Source: Hominilimicola fabiformis (lineage in GTDB: Bacteria > Bacillota > Clostridia > UBA1381). Taken from it: a DNA stretch of 64,000 nucleotides. The notes under the pieces were generated by a model. The model did not search any database and was not told the origin of the DNA. It saw only the letters and a program-made list of their open reading frames with translations. Shown in pieces: positions 1-8,130 of the stretch. Made by a program: the position numbers and the translations under genes. The stretch is taken from assembly GCF_020687385.1 (NCBI RefSeq), contig NZ_JAJEQM010000009.1:1-64000 (forward strand), written 5' to 3'. Each line of letters starts with the position of its first letter. Within the stretch, counting starts at the first letter, position 1.

Positions 1-67
1 ATTTTGCTTATCTGCCCAAATAAAACTAAGTATTTTATCATAGAAAAATTAATTTACAGAAATAATC

Positions 68-1042
68 TCACACACTCAGTAATTTTTTATTTACAGTGCT
101 TTTGCTACATGTATCGATTACTCGTTTTAATGATTTATGACTTGAAACCCATTCGACGAGCAGTAGCATGTCCAACTTGGTTTTAGCTTTAAAAGTTCCA
201 TTTTTTATAATACTTTCAATGGATTTTGACGAACGAAACATAACATCAAGTTTTAATTTCTTTAGCTGATATGCTATGACGTAGTTCCCAATTTCGATAG
301 ATTTTTCAAAAAAATCAGTGATGTTATTTATATCAAATCTCTTATATAGGTCGTTAAGATAAGACTTGAAACATCTGAATTCAGCTCTAAGTATATCTTC
401 GTGCCATTCATCTTTCAAATCCTCTTGTTGCAGTTGCAGTCTTTTATTGTAGAAACTGATTTCAACTCTTTTGGATTTTAAAAAGGTCGCTTCTGTTTTT
501 GGGTATTTTGGTTTATACGATTTTGTATGGAACATTATTTTCTGCGTATAACCCGAAGTTGGATCAAATGCTTGATTTATTAGTTTTATTGAATCCGTCA
601 CCTGTTGTTGACTTTCAAGTTTTATGTTGACGCAATAGTCAAAGCGAGATAGAGAGCATATCTCAATATTAGGCAAATTCGGCGATATTGTATTTAAAAG
701 TCGATTTGCTATTTGTGGAATATCTAACGCATTGTTGCAATGAAATACGTCCACATAATTGTCTTTGTTTCCCTCAATCATTCGTGTAGGATTTATTCTA
801 TAAATTAGCATGGGTACAAATGTTGATGGTGTCGTTTCTCTTAGTGTAATATAAATTATAATACCATGCTGTGATAATATAGTACAGACATATTTTGTTA
901 TTTTATCTGTCTTTTTGTTTTCATATGCCATTTTAGGCCTATTTTCAAAATAGTAACTACCGAATTTCTTCAGTTCTTCATGTAAGGTAGCAAATTCACT
1001 ACCAGTCAATTGATATGTACATTCAAATGTATGAGATGTCAT
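68..1042 (-). CDS. Hypothetical protein, possibly a plasmid/ICE replication initiator
   Basis: Encodes 324 residues. The start is supported by an AGGAGGGAG ribosome binding site about 10 nt upstream of the ATG. There is no signal peptide or membrane segment. The central motif SRFDYCVNI (about residue 157) and a later RAEFRCFKSYLNDL segment recall the fold order of Rep_trans/rolling-circle initiators, in which a basic residue and Asp sit on a beta strand and an Arg-Glu pair follows. I cannot place the catalytic Tyr with certainty. It is transcribed away from the excisionase-type gene at 1318, and no integrase or relaxase is visible. Function is therefore open: a replication or mobilisation protein of an integrated element is the best guess, and a plain hypothetical protein is the safe one. 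Confidence 0.55.
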   Translation of the reverse strand: MTSHTFECTYQLTGSEFATLHEELKKFGSYYFENRPKMAYENKKTDKITKYVCTILSQHGIIIYITLRETTPSTFVPMLIYRINPTRMIEGNKDNYVDVFHCNNALDIPQIANRLLNTISPNLPNIEICSLSRFDYCVNIKLESQQQVTDSIKLINQAFDPTSGYTQKIMFHTKSYKPKYPKTEATFLKSKRVEISFYNKRLQLQQEDLKDEWHEDILRAEFRCFKSYLNDLYKRFDINNITDFFEKSIEIGNYVIAYQLKKLKLDVMFRSSKSIESIIKNGTFKAKTKLDMLLLVEWVSSHKSLKRVIDTCSKSTVNKKLLSV

Positions 1043-1317
1043 AATAAGTATCTCCCTCCTAAAAAAATTATTTGCGAAAAATCGTATACGAATGGAAATC
1101 TTTAAATTCCTTTATCTGCACTAATATTCTTCGCTTAACTTAATGTTTTAAAGGAAAATAAAATTCTACATTTATTCTATTTTATATGACTATATAGACA
1201 GATTTGGAGTGGTTTACACTGTGATAAACAGAGATTTGAATTGTAGTTAAGATAGTTTGTAACAATTTATTTTGAGCCAACAGTGATTTAAGAATCTTAA
1301 TGAGAGGATGATTTTTA

Positions 1318-1506
1318 ATGTACTATAATGAAAATGAACTTCCGGCAATATTAACATTTGCGGAAGCTGTGGAGTATTTATATATCGGTCGCAATACATT
1401 ATTAAAGTTATTGCATAACGGAACTATAAAGGGATTCAAAGTGGGGAATCGTTGGAGAATAAAAAAAGAAGACTTGTTGGAATTTATGAATACAGATAGG
1501 GCTTGA
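1318..1506 (+). CDS. Excisionase-type helix-turn-helix DNA-binding protein
   Basis: A 62-residue protein that is essentially one winged-helix domain of the HTH_17/excisionase type. It has a helix with AEAVEYLYIGRNTLLKLL, then NGTIKGFKVGNRWRIKKEDL, the usual pattern where a helix-turn-helix is followed by a short wing with a conserved Arg-Trp-Arg. GAGAGGATG upstream of the ATG is a fair ribosome binding site. Proteins of this size act as recombination directionality factors for integrases or as small regulators. No integrase lies within the window, so the partner is either outside the window or lost. It sits between the Rep-like gene and the tiny peptide pair, which suggests leftover mobile-element control genes. 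Confidence 0.7.
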   Translation: MYYNENELPAILTFAEAVEYLYIGRNTLLKLLHNGTIKGFKVGNRWRIKKEDLLEFMNTDRA

Positions 1507-1526
1507 CAGAATCAAGCCCTATAACG

Positions 1527-1598
1527 TTATTCTTTTCTGCCGAATAGATACATCAGAGCAGTAATCGGCAACAGAGAAATCAGTATCCATTTACCCAT
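1527..1598 (-). CDS. Tiny hydrophobic membrane peptide, 23 residues
   Basis: An ATG preceded by a near-perfect AAGGAGGTG ribosome binding site with 6 nt spacing opens a 23-codon frame ending in TAA. The peptide begins MGKWILIS, continues with hydrophobic residues and ends LFGRKE, so it looks like a single membrane-spanning segment with a charged tail. Its ribosome binding site overlaps the stop codon of the preceding 17-codon frame, which implies translational coupling. I do not recognise a family. A small membrane peptide, toxin, bacteriocin-like peptide or leader are all possible. Confidence 0.45.
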   Translation of the reverse strand: MGKWILISLLPITALMYLFGRKE

Positions 1599-1611
1599 TA
1601 AAAACACCTCC

Positions 1612-1665
1612 TTACCAAAGCATAAGCAATACTTTTTTAATTCCTTTTAGTATCGTTCGTATCAT
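1612..1665 (-). CDS. Tiny cationic amphipathic peptide, 17 residues
   Basis: The frame MIRTILKGIKKVLLMLW follows a GGGAGG ribosome binding site 8 nt upstream of the ATG. The peptide has four basic residues spaced along an otherwise hydrophobic helix, an amphipathic pattern seen in membrane-active peptides. It lies immediately upstream of the 23-codon frame at 1598-1527. The stop codon TAA forms part of that gene's ribosome binding site, so the two make a minimal bicistronic unit. No homologue is recognised, and chance cannot be excluded for so short a frame. Confidence 0.4.
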   Translation of the reverse strand: MIRTILKGIKKVLLMLW

Positions 1666-1737
1666 ACCGGAAACCTCCCTTCGATTATTCGTGTAGATAA
1701 TGTATAAGTGAATAATTGAATTTTACTAAGATAAAAA

Positions 1738-1759
1738 TTACTCAAGTATAAATGAGTAA
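1738..1759. promoter_or_regulatory. Inverted repeat upstream of the ATPase promoter, candidate operator
   Basis: TTACTCA and TGAGTAA form a perfect 7-bp inverted repeat with an 8-bp spacer, centred about 20 bp upstream of the -35 hexamer at 1767. It also lies upstream of the divergent small-peptide frames. A dimeric repressor or activator site is the natural reading. The excisionase-type protein at 1318 is one candidate binder, by proximity only. Confidence 0.35.
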
Positions 1760-1766
1760 AACGTAA

Positions 1767-1795
1767 TTGACTAAAGTTATGAATTGTGATATACT
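1767..1795 (+). promoter_or_regulatory. Sigma-A promoter of the DUF234-type ATPase gene
   Basis: TTGACT and TATACT are separated by exactly 17 bp and lie 33 bp upstream of the ATG at 1828. Both hexamers are one base from consensus, so a strong vegetative promoter is expected. Confidence 0.75.
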
Positions 1796-1827
1796 GATTT
1801 AAACAAAAAGAACGGAAGTGAGAGAGC

Positions 1828-3216
1828 ATGTTTATTGGAAGAGAACGTGAAGTAGCGGCATTGGACAGATTATACGAATCAAATAAATTTGAATTTGCCG
1901 TTATATATGGGCGCAGACGTGTCGGAAAGACAGCACTTATAAATCACTTTATAGATAATAAAGAAGCGATTTACTTTATGGGTGTTGAAAGTAACGAAAA
2001 ACAAAATCTTGAAAATTTCAGTAAAAGCATCATTGAATACAGTAGCGGCATTGAGGCGGAAACGTCATTTCTGTCATTTCAAGCTGCACTTGAGTATGTG
2101 TTTAAGCTTGCTGAAAAGAAACGACTGATACTTGCAATAGATGAATATCCGTATGTAGCACGTTCATCAAAAAGTTTGGCATCAACTTTACAACTGCTTA
2201 TAGATAAATATAAGGACACTTCACAGCTAATGCTTATTTTATGCGGTTCGTCAATGTCGTATATGGAGGATGAAGTGTTGGCATATAAATCACCGCTTTA
2301 TGGCAGAAGAACCGCACAAATGAAAATACAACCTTTTAGTTTTGAAGAAACATGCAGATGTTTTAAGAATTTTTCGGACGAAGACAAAGCACTTGCGTAT
2401 GGTATTGTGGGCGGAACACCTCAGTATTTGTTACAAATAGATGATAGATTAAGCATTGAAGATAATATAAAAAATACTTATCTGAATCCGATTTCCTTCC
2501 TATATGAAGAGCCGACAAATTTATTAAAGCAAGAAGTGAGAGAGCCGGCTATATATACTGCGATTATAACCGCTATTGCGGTCGGTGCGTCGAGAATGTC
2601 GGACATTTCAAATAAAGTCGGTGAGGACAGTAATATTTGTGCGAATTATCTTAAGAGTTTGATAAATTTGGGGATTGTAAAAAAGGAAACTCCGTATGGT
2701 GAGAAAACATCTCGAAAATCTATATATTCAATAGAAGATAATATGTTCAGATTTTGGTATAGATTTGTTCCTAATAATAATTCTGTTATAATGCGCGGTG
2801 CGGCTGATATTGTGTATAGACGTATCGAACCGCAACTTTCGGAATATATGGGTGCTGTGTTTGAGGAAATTTGTAAACAGTATCTTTGGAAACTGCTTCT
2901 TGACGGTAATTCACCGGTTGAGTTTTCGGAACTTGGGCGTTGGTGGGGAAACGATCCTATTGAAAAGAAACAGACAGAAATTGATATAATGGGCGAACAG
3001 GACAAACAGACGGCTTTATTCGGTGAATGTAAATGGACTAATGAAAAAGTTGATCTTGGTGTGCTTGAAACATTGATAAAACGCAGTAAGCTGTTTTCAT
3101 ATATTAATGTGCATTTGTTTTTGTTCTCTAGGTCCGGGTTCACAAAAGGCTGTATTGATAAGGCGAATGAACTCGGAAATGTATCTCTTGTAACCTATGC
3201 TGATATGTTGAAGTGA
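1828..3216 (+). CDS. AAA-type ATPase with C-terminal DUF234 nuclease-like domain
   Basis: A 462-residue protein of the archaeal-type ATPase_2/DUF234 family. The Walker A motif GRRRVGKT lies at about residues 28-35, and the hydrophobic Walker B strand ending IDEYPY at about 102-108. An arginine-rich sensor region follows (SPLYGRRTAQMKI, about 154-166), then a winged-helix stretch (about 250-300). The C-terminal DUF234 part contains EIDIMG near 383 and GECKW near 399. These acidic and Lys positions fit a PD-(D/E)XK-type fold. Members are common in mobile regions of Clostridia and archaea, but their role is not established; defence or element maintenance is often proposed. It has its own promoter and stands alone. 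Confidence 0.85.
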   Translation: MFIGREREVAALDRLYESNKFEFAVIYGRRRVGKTALINHFIDNKEAIYFMGVESNEKQNLENFSKSIIEYSSGIEAETSFLSFQAALEYVFKLAEKKRLILAIDEYPYVARSSKSLASTLQLLIDKYKDTSQLMLILCGSSMSYMEDEVLAYKSPLYGRRTAQMKIQPFSFEETCRCFKNFSDEDKALAYGIVGGTPQYLLQIDDRLSIEDNIKNTYLNPISFLYEEPTNLLKQEVREPAIYTAIITAIAVGASRMSDISNKVGEDSNICANYLKSLINLGIVKKETPYGEKTSRKSIYSIEDNMFRFWYRFVPNNNSVIMRGAADIVYRRIEPQLSEYMGAVFEEICKQYLWKLLLDGNSPVEFSELGRWWGNDPIEKKQTEIDIMGEQDKQTALFGECKWTNEKVDLGVLETLIKRSKLFSYINVHLFLFSRSGFTKGCIDKANELGNVSLVTYADMLK

Positions 3217-3286
3217 AAAACGTAAAGTCATACATTAAAAATATATAATATCTCTGTGTAATAAAATACACGGAGGTGAAATTTAT

Positions 3287-3580
3287 ATGTTCCAAAACGA
3301 ACGATTTTGTACTTGCGGAGTAATTGAGGAAGTCCCTATTGTATTACAATGTATGATGTGGAATATGGTTGATACAATGGAAGTTGAATCAAAGGATTAC
3401 TTTCAAGTATTTGAACTGTCAGAGTATGACGGTATGCAGAAAATCGTGCATTCACAAGAAATGCCGGAGTATAAAATGGAGTATCTTATTAAATTACAAG
3501 GTGCTCCTATTTTTGTGGGCAAAGTTTATGTGATTGACGATAAAACACATTCGACGATGCTGAAAGCAGAGGAGTATTAA
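3287..3580 (+). CDS. DUF960-family protein
   Basis: 97 residues with a GGAGGTGA ribosome binding site. The order Cys/Thr-Cys-Gly then EEVPIVLQCMMW, DYFQVFELS and HSQEMPEY matches the DUF960 family as I recall it, which occurs in Firmicutes mobile elements and phages. It is soluble, with no signal peptide. It is the first gene of a three-gene unit with the amidoligase (14 nt downstream) and the glutamine amidotransferase. This suggests a role tied to their amide-bond or amidation chemistry, although the biochemical function of DUF960 is unknown to me. Confidence 0.6.
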   Translation: MFQNERFCTCGVIEEVPIVLQCMMWNMVDTMEVESKDYFQVFELSEYDGMQKIVHSQEMPEYKMEYLIKLQGAPIFVGKVYVIDDKTHSTMLKAEEY

Positions 3581-3594
3581 GAGGAGGACGAAAG

Positions 3595-4698
3595 ATGAAA
3601 GAGGAAAAATACACTTGTGACATATGTCACGAAGAACATGACGTATCAGAACTAACATATTTTGATGAATCGTATTTGTGTGAAGATTGTTTAAGACGTG
3701 AAACATTTATTTGCCGTGATTGCGGCGACAGACATTGGAATGATGATTCGGCAGATGGTGACTTGTGCCAAACTTGCTATGATGAAGATTATGTTAGATG
3801 TGAAAGATGTGATGCGGTAATTCATTATGATGACGCTTGTTATCATGAAGATGAAGAATATCACGACCACCCATATTGTCGAAATTGTTTTGATATGGAT
3901 GAGATAATTCACGACTATTACTACAAACCAGAGCCGATATTTTATGGAGACGGTCCGAGATATTTAGGCGTGGAACTTGAACTTGATGACGGCGGTGAAA
4001 ATGAATTTTGTGCAAGTAAATTACTTGACATTGCAAATGCTCAAAAAGAACATATGTACATTAAACATGACGGTTCACTTGATGATGGTTTTGAGTGCGT
4101 AACTCACCCAATGACACTTGACTATCACATTAATCAAATGCCTTGGAGAGCGATTCTTAACAAAGCGGTAGCAAAAGGATATTTAAGTCACCAAGCCGGA
4201 ACTTGCGGACTTCATGTACATATAAGCCGAAATGCACTCGGAGCAAATTACGAAGAACAAGAGGCAACAATAGCGAAGATTCTCTACTTTTATGAGAAGT
4301 TTTGGAATGAAATCTTAACATTCAGTCGAAGAACGGAATCACAAGTAGAGCATTGGGCAAGACGTTACGGTGGCGGAATAATCAATCCGAAAGAAACGTT
4401 AAAGCATGCAAAGAACTCACATATGGGACGATATGCGGCGGTCAATCTTGAAAATGAAGCGACGATAGAAATGCGAATATTCAGAGGTACTTTAAAGTAC
4501 AGTACATTTATAGCAACCTTACAGATGGTAGATGAAATCTGTAAGGTTGCTATTTCTTTGTCCGACGAATTTATGCAGAGTCTTACATGGCTTGATTTCG
4601 TAAAGGGAATAGCAGACGACAAACAAGAACTGATTAATTATTTGAAAGAAAAAAGATTGTATGTAAATGAACCGATAAGAAATGAGGTGGAAATATAA
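3595..4698 (+). CDS. Amidoligase-family enzyme with N-terminal Cys-rich zinc-binding region
   Basis: 367 residues. Residues 1-100 carry at least four CxxC-type pairs with His/Asp spacers, such as YTCDICHEEH, CEDCLRRETFICRDCG and CQTCYDED, consistent with tandem zinc ribbons. From about 122 the protein follows the Amidoligase_2 pattern of the glutamine-synthetase/GCS-like fold: YLGVELELDD with metal-binding Glu residues, HDGSL...FECVTHP (about 157) and CGLHVHISR (about 203). Such enzymes are predicted to form amide bonds using ATP. The stop TAA overlaps the ATG of the glutamine amidotransferase (TAATG), so the two are translationally coupled. This is the amidoligase plus GAT pairing known from comparative genomics of peptide- or protein-tagging systems. 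Substrate unknown. Confidence 0.75.
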   Translation: MKEEKYTCDICHEEHDVSELTYFDESYLCEDCLRRETFICRDCGDRHWNDDSADGDLCQTCYDEDYVRCERCDAVIHYDDACYHEDEEYHDHPYCRNCFDMDEIIHDYYYKPEPIFYGDGPRYLGVELELDDGGENEFCASKLLDIANAQKEHMYIKHDGSLDDGFECVTHPMTLDYHINQMPWRAILNKAVAKGYLSHQAGTCGLHVHISRNALGANYEEQEATIAKILYFYEKFWNEILTFSRRTESQVEHWARRYGGGIINPKETLKHAKNSHMGRYAAVNLENEATIEMRIFRGTLKYSTFIATLQMVDEICKVAISLSDEFMQSLTWLDFVKGIADDKQELINYLKEKRLYVNEPIRNEVEI

Positions 4699-5618
4699 TG
4701 TGCGGAATATATGGAGTGCTTAGTTACAAAGATAAGCTAAAGGATATGAACGAGCTTGTGGATTTGCTCAGCATGGAAAGTGCAGAACGTGGCACAGACG
4801 CAACCGGTGTTGCATATTCAATTTTAGGTAATATGAAGATAAACAAAAGTGCGGTAAGTGCATATAAGTTTAATCCGAATATTCCGAAATTCGTTAATGC
4901 CGTAATAGGTCACACAAGACACAGTACGCAAGGGGACAAGAGCAAGAACTATAACAATCACCCTTGGAGCGAGAGGGTGAAGAACTGTCAGTTTGCACTT
5001 GCTCATAATGGCGTACTGTTCAATGATAAGGAACTTCAGAAAAAGTATAACTTTAAGAGTAAAATCGAAACAGATTCATTTGTTGCAGTACAGCTGCTGA
5101 AATATAAAAATGCACTTAATTTTAAGACAATCAAATTCATGGCTGAAAGTATAGAGGGAAGTTTTAGCTTTAATATACTTGATAATCATAATAACCTTTA
5201 CCTCGTAAAAGGTGATAGCCCGATTTCATTAATTCACTTTAAAGATGAGGGTGTGTATGTGTTCGCATCAACAAAACAAATACTTTGGAAAGCGTTGGTT
5301 GATTCTGAATTGTTTCAAGATTTGGAGAATGGCAAGTATGAACATATAGTTCTCAATGAGGGCGATATTCTGAAAATCAAAAGTAACGGCAAACGTGAAA
5401 GGGGTCATTTTAATTATACCGAGTCATACGGTAGACATTGGTACGATTACGGTTGCGATTGTTATATTGATACCGGGTATGAAGATTATTATGCGGAAGA
5501 ATATCTCGAAGACATAAAGACAGTTGCCGCAATGTACGGCGAGGATCCGGAAGTGATACAGAAATTGTACAACGACGGATACACACTTGAGGAATTGGAA
5601 GAAATGATTTACACTTGA
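4698..5618 (+). CDS. Class II (Ntn-type) glutamine amidotransferase
   Basis: 306 residues beginning MCGIYG, so after Met removal Cys2 is the N-terminal nucleophile of the Ntn-hydrolase GATase_2 fold. The glutamine-binding landmarks follow: GHTRHSTQG (about 72), LAHNGVLFN (about 100) and ETDSFVAVQLL (about 125). No sugar-isomerase or ligase domain is attached, unlike GlmS or AsnB, so ammonia or an amide nitrogen must be passed to a partner. The overlapping amidoligase is the obvious one. The Tyr/Asp-rich C-terminus (about 245-285) is unusual and could mediate that interaction. An imperfect hairpin terminator follows the stop codon. Confidence 0.8.
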   Translation: MCGIYGVLSYKDKLKDMNELVDLLSMESAERGTDATGVAYSILGNMKINKSAVSAYKFNPNIPKFVNAVIGHTRHSTQGDKSKNYNNHPWSERVKNCQFALAHNGVLFNDKELQKKYNFKSKIETDSFVAVQLLKYKNALNFKTIKFMAESIEGSFSFNILDNHNNLYLVKGDSPISLIHFKDEGVYVFASTKQILWKALVDSELFQDLENGKYEHIVLNEGDILKIKSNGKRERGHFNYTESYGRHWYDYGCDCYIDTGYEDYYAEEYLEDIKTVAAMYGEDPEVIQKLYNDGYTLEELEEMIYT

Positions 5619-5624
5619 TACTAA

Positions 5625-5674
5625 AACAGTGCCGTTAGGGTGGGTAAAACCAAACTAACGGCATTGTTTTTTTA
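5625..5674 (+). terminator. Rho-independent terminator after the glutamine amidotransferase
   Basis: CAGTGCCGTTAG pairs with CTAACGGCATTG (12 bp, one G-U) across a 16-nt loop and is followed by seven T. The same stem sequence recurs at 13491 after a different operon. Confidence 0.8.
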
Positions 5675-5821
5675 TTTTATATAATTATTAATTCAGTTAT
5701 GGTATTCCATTGCGGTAATACAAATTCATCGAAACTTGTGTTTTGCAAAATGAGTAATCAAAAGATTATGATATGATTATTGCCAGAGTATTCTTGAGGA
5801 CGATATTTTTGCAAATACACA

Positions 5822-5854
5822 AAAACCACCTCAAACAATGGATGAGGTGGTTTT
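5822..5854 (-). terminator. Terminator of the DUF2264 gene
   Basis: A perfect 12-bp stem, AAAACCACCTCA with TGAGGTGGTTTT, has a 9-nt loop. Read on the minus strand it lies just past the DUF2264 stop codon and ends in a short T tract. It can also act on the plus strand. Confidence 0.65.
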
Positions 5855-5886
5855 GTGATGTAAAATTTATGGATAGGGTAAACTAA

Positions 5887-7584
5887 TTAATATTTTACGA
5901 TTGTTTCCAACTCTGTTATGCCTTTTTTTATCTTGTATGAGACAAACGGTGTAGCCGTTTTTTGATATACAAGGCTTGTATTCGGGTGGAACGATACCAC
6001 TTCGGGAGTACCACCCGTTGTGCTTTCAACAGAGCAGAAAGAGAAGTTGTTTTTAACTGTAACAACCCCGTTGCTTTCAAATGATGTACATTCTGCACCG
6101 TCAACGCATGATACTGAAAAACCTGCGTCACGAGCTATGCAATCATAATCACTTGTGACTTTATGACGGCGAATATGTCCCCCTTCAATAGGGATGAGAG
6201 TAGTTTCGACTTTGATACCTTTGAAAGGAGACCAGAGAGAGAAAAGAGAATTTTCTTTCACAGATATTTTTAGGGAGAGTCTGCGAGTGAAAATGTAGCC
6301 GTCTATTTCAAATGAGAGAGTACTGTCTGCACCTGATTGATTGAAGAATTTGTTTGAGCGTGGAACACTGAAACCAAATTCCGAACTGTATGCAAATTTG
6401 CAGTATTTCTCTGACACATGAACATGATTGATGTAATGTAACCTACCCGGTGTGAGAGCGGTTACTGCATTACCGCTATGCTGAATTATCAGCTAAGCCT
6501 CCGACTGCAATACTGTTTGGTATTGGTCGAATAGCGGGAACGGTAACGGTTCTGCTTGCCAAAACGGATGATTTCCCGGAAGTGCAAGCAATATAAATGC
6601 TTTCAAACTCCAGTATGGTGAACCCGGAGAATTGTAGCTTTCTGACATATGTAAATTAGTGTATCTGTAACCTATTGTAAGAACACCGCCGTTATCGGTT
6701 ATCGGATGAGAAAACCATTCTTCAAAGTGTCTTACGATTATGCCCTTGATAATTCCGTGACTGAACACGGGTACATCGGCATATATACACGCACTCCAGA
6801 ATGCCGCTTGTGCAAATCTGTATGTAAGTGAACGTCCGTATACCAATGCACGACCTTTGTCGTCAAACCAATAGATATATTGTTTTGCAAATTCTGCGGC
6901 ACGTTCTTTGTATAATGCACTTCTTTCGGGGTCGCTTTTTTCGCATACTTTGGCGTATATTAAGCTGTAGAAATGCAAAGCGAATGGAATATAATAATCA
7001 CGTTGTTCCGTAACGCCGTCTTTATACCAACCGTTGCCGAGATAATATGAATCAAGTCTTTCCAAACCAAAATCGATTAAATGTTGGTCGTAAGGCTGTG
7101 ATAAACTCTTTAGAGCAAGGTTTACAAGTACGGGGAACAGACGCCAGTTGTTATCCGATACTTCGTATGAATTGCTTAAAAGCAAGAAGTCCGCAAGATT
7201 CTTTTTTGCACTATCGTCAAGCGGTTCCCATAGCTTGTCGGGAGCTAAAAGCAAGCCGTAAGCTATAGCGGCAATTTCAACGAACTTTTGGTCGTAATTT
7301 CTAAATCCGCCCCAGTATTCTTTTGAGTTTGGGTTTGTTCCGGCACTTAAACCTTTGGTGTATATTTCCGAAAAATCTTCAATATTTTCGCCGCCTGCCC
7401 ATAAAGGAACAAGTCCCCATAAAACTCTTGAAAAGCCCTGCATAGGAATTGTACGATCTTCGAAAGCGGCTCCGGTATGTCCAAGATAAAGATTGGCACA
7501 TTCTTCGGAATAATGCTCTTTTAAAGGAAGCACAAGCTTTTCAAGCAAATCTGTAAAATATTTTTTATTATAAACTGTACTCAT
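5887..7584 (-). pseudogene. DUF2264-domain protein interrupted by one in-frame TAG
   Basis: Reading from ATG at 7584, 363 codons of a DUF2264 protein end at TAG (6495-6493). The same frame then continues without another stop for 202 codons to 5887. The first part holds the all-alpha half (GFSRVLWGLVPLWAGG, NPNSKEYWGGFRNYDQKFVEIA, NNWRLFPVLVN, YGRSLTYRFAQAAFWSA). The second holds the beta half expected in intact members, including EKYCKFAYSSEFGFSVPR. Total length would be 565 residues. A point nonsense mutation is the simple explanation. Readthrough, or restart at the GTG at 6417, would leave a possible split protein. DUF2264 proteins occur in glycan-utilisation clusters and have an (alpha/alpha) toroid-like architecture. 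A divergent GntR/LacI regulator lies upstream. Read errors cannot be excluded. Confidence 0.75.
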
Positions 7585-7753
7585 TTTGTATTTCTATTAA
7601 TTATTTGATATATTAAATTATAACGATTAAATGTACGATTGATTTATTTAATATATCTATTATACAGCTAATTATTCTAAATGTCAACAGTTATTTATAA
7701 AAATAAAGAAAAATGCTTGTTTCCCTTGATAAAACAAGCGTTTTTTGGTTTGT

Positions 7754-7773
7754 TAATTTAATATATTAAATTA
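7754..7773. promoter_or_regulatory. Perfect AT palindrome, candidate GntR-type operator
   Basis: A 20-bp perfect palindrome centred on TTTAATATATTAAA. It is the most symmetric copy of the element repeated through this control region. AT richness raises the chance expectation, but its recurrence in two gene-free stretches flanking the regulator supports function. Confidence 0.45.
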
Positions 7774-8047
7774 TACTTGCTAAAAAATAATAGTACAATT
7801 GCTATAAATGTTTAGCTCGGTGATATAGTACCGTTAGTTGCATTTGTCGAAATACTGTAATCAATCTTTTTGAATCATAGTTACTATAAATTCTTTAAAT
7901 GTAAGCCGGTATATGAATTTGTATACGGCTTGCGGTGTGTTAAAGTATGAATAAATACTGCATAAAAATCTTGTTAGTATAAAGAAAATATTTATTAAAT
8001 CGTAAATAGAGAGAGAAACAAATTGTTTGTTTTAATTGATATATTGT

Positions 8048-8076
8048 TTGACAAGTCACTCGAAAAGTGATATATT
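8048..8076 (+). promoter_or_regulatory. Sigma-A promoter of the GntR/LacI regulator
   Basis: A consensus TTGACA is followed after exactly 17 bp by TATATT. The spacer holds a 5-bp inverted repeat (TCACT...AGTGA, 8056-8070), and operator-like TGATATATT copies overlap both hexamers. Strong promoter with likely repressor occlusion. Confidence 0.75.
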
Positions 8077-8130
8077 AAATATAAGAAAGAAAATGAATTA
8101 AGATATATTGTTCTTGGAGGAATAACGTTA

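Larger units (their letters stand above)
7585..8130. promoter_or_regulatory. Divergent control region between DUF2264 and the GntR/LacI regulator
   Basis: 546 bp without a gene. It holds at least six copies of an AT-rich element resembling TGATATATTAAAT: 7603-7618, 7646-7661, 7754-7773, 8034-8049, 8066-8080 and 8098-8113. The best copy is a perfect palindrome. Two copies overlap the regulator's own promoter, and two lie just upstream of the DUF2264 start codon. This fits autoregulation plus control of DUF2264 by the adjacent regulator. No hairpin terminator or small ORF with a good ribosome binding site was seen. Confidence 0.55.

Noticed and set aside
2646-3143. 165-codon minus-strand frame inside the ATPase gene.
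   Set aside because: It is antisense to a well-supported gene, with no ribosome binding site or family motif.
5780-5860. A short plus-strand frame ending in TMDEVVL that looked like a C-terminal protein fragment.
   Set aside because: Most of it is encoded by the perfect terminator hairpin at 5822-5854; no start codon or ribosome binding site was found.
6493-6495. Possibility that TAG is reassigned as a sense codon in this organism.
   Set aside because: Other intact genes here end at TAG, for example the HAD gene at 13448 and the response regulator at 29578, so general recoding is unlikely.
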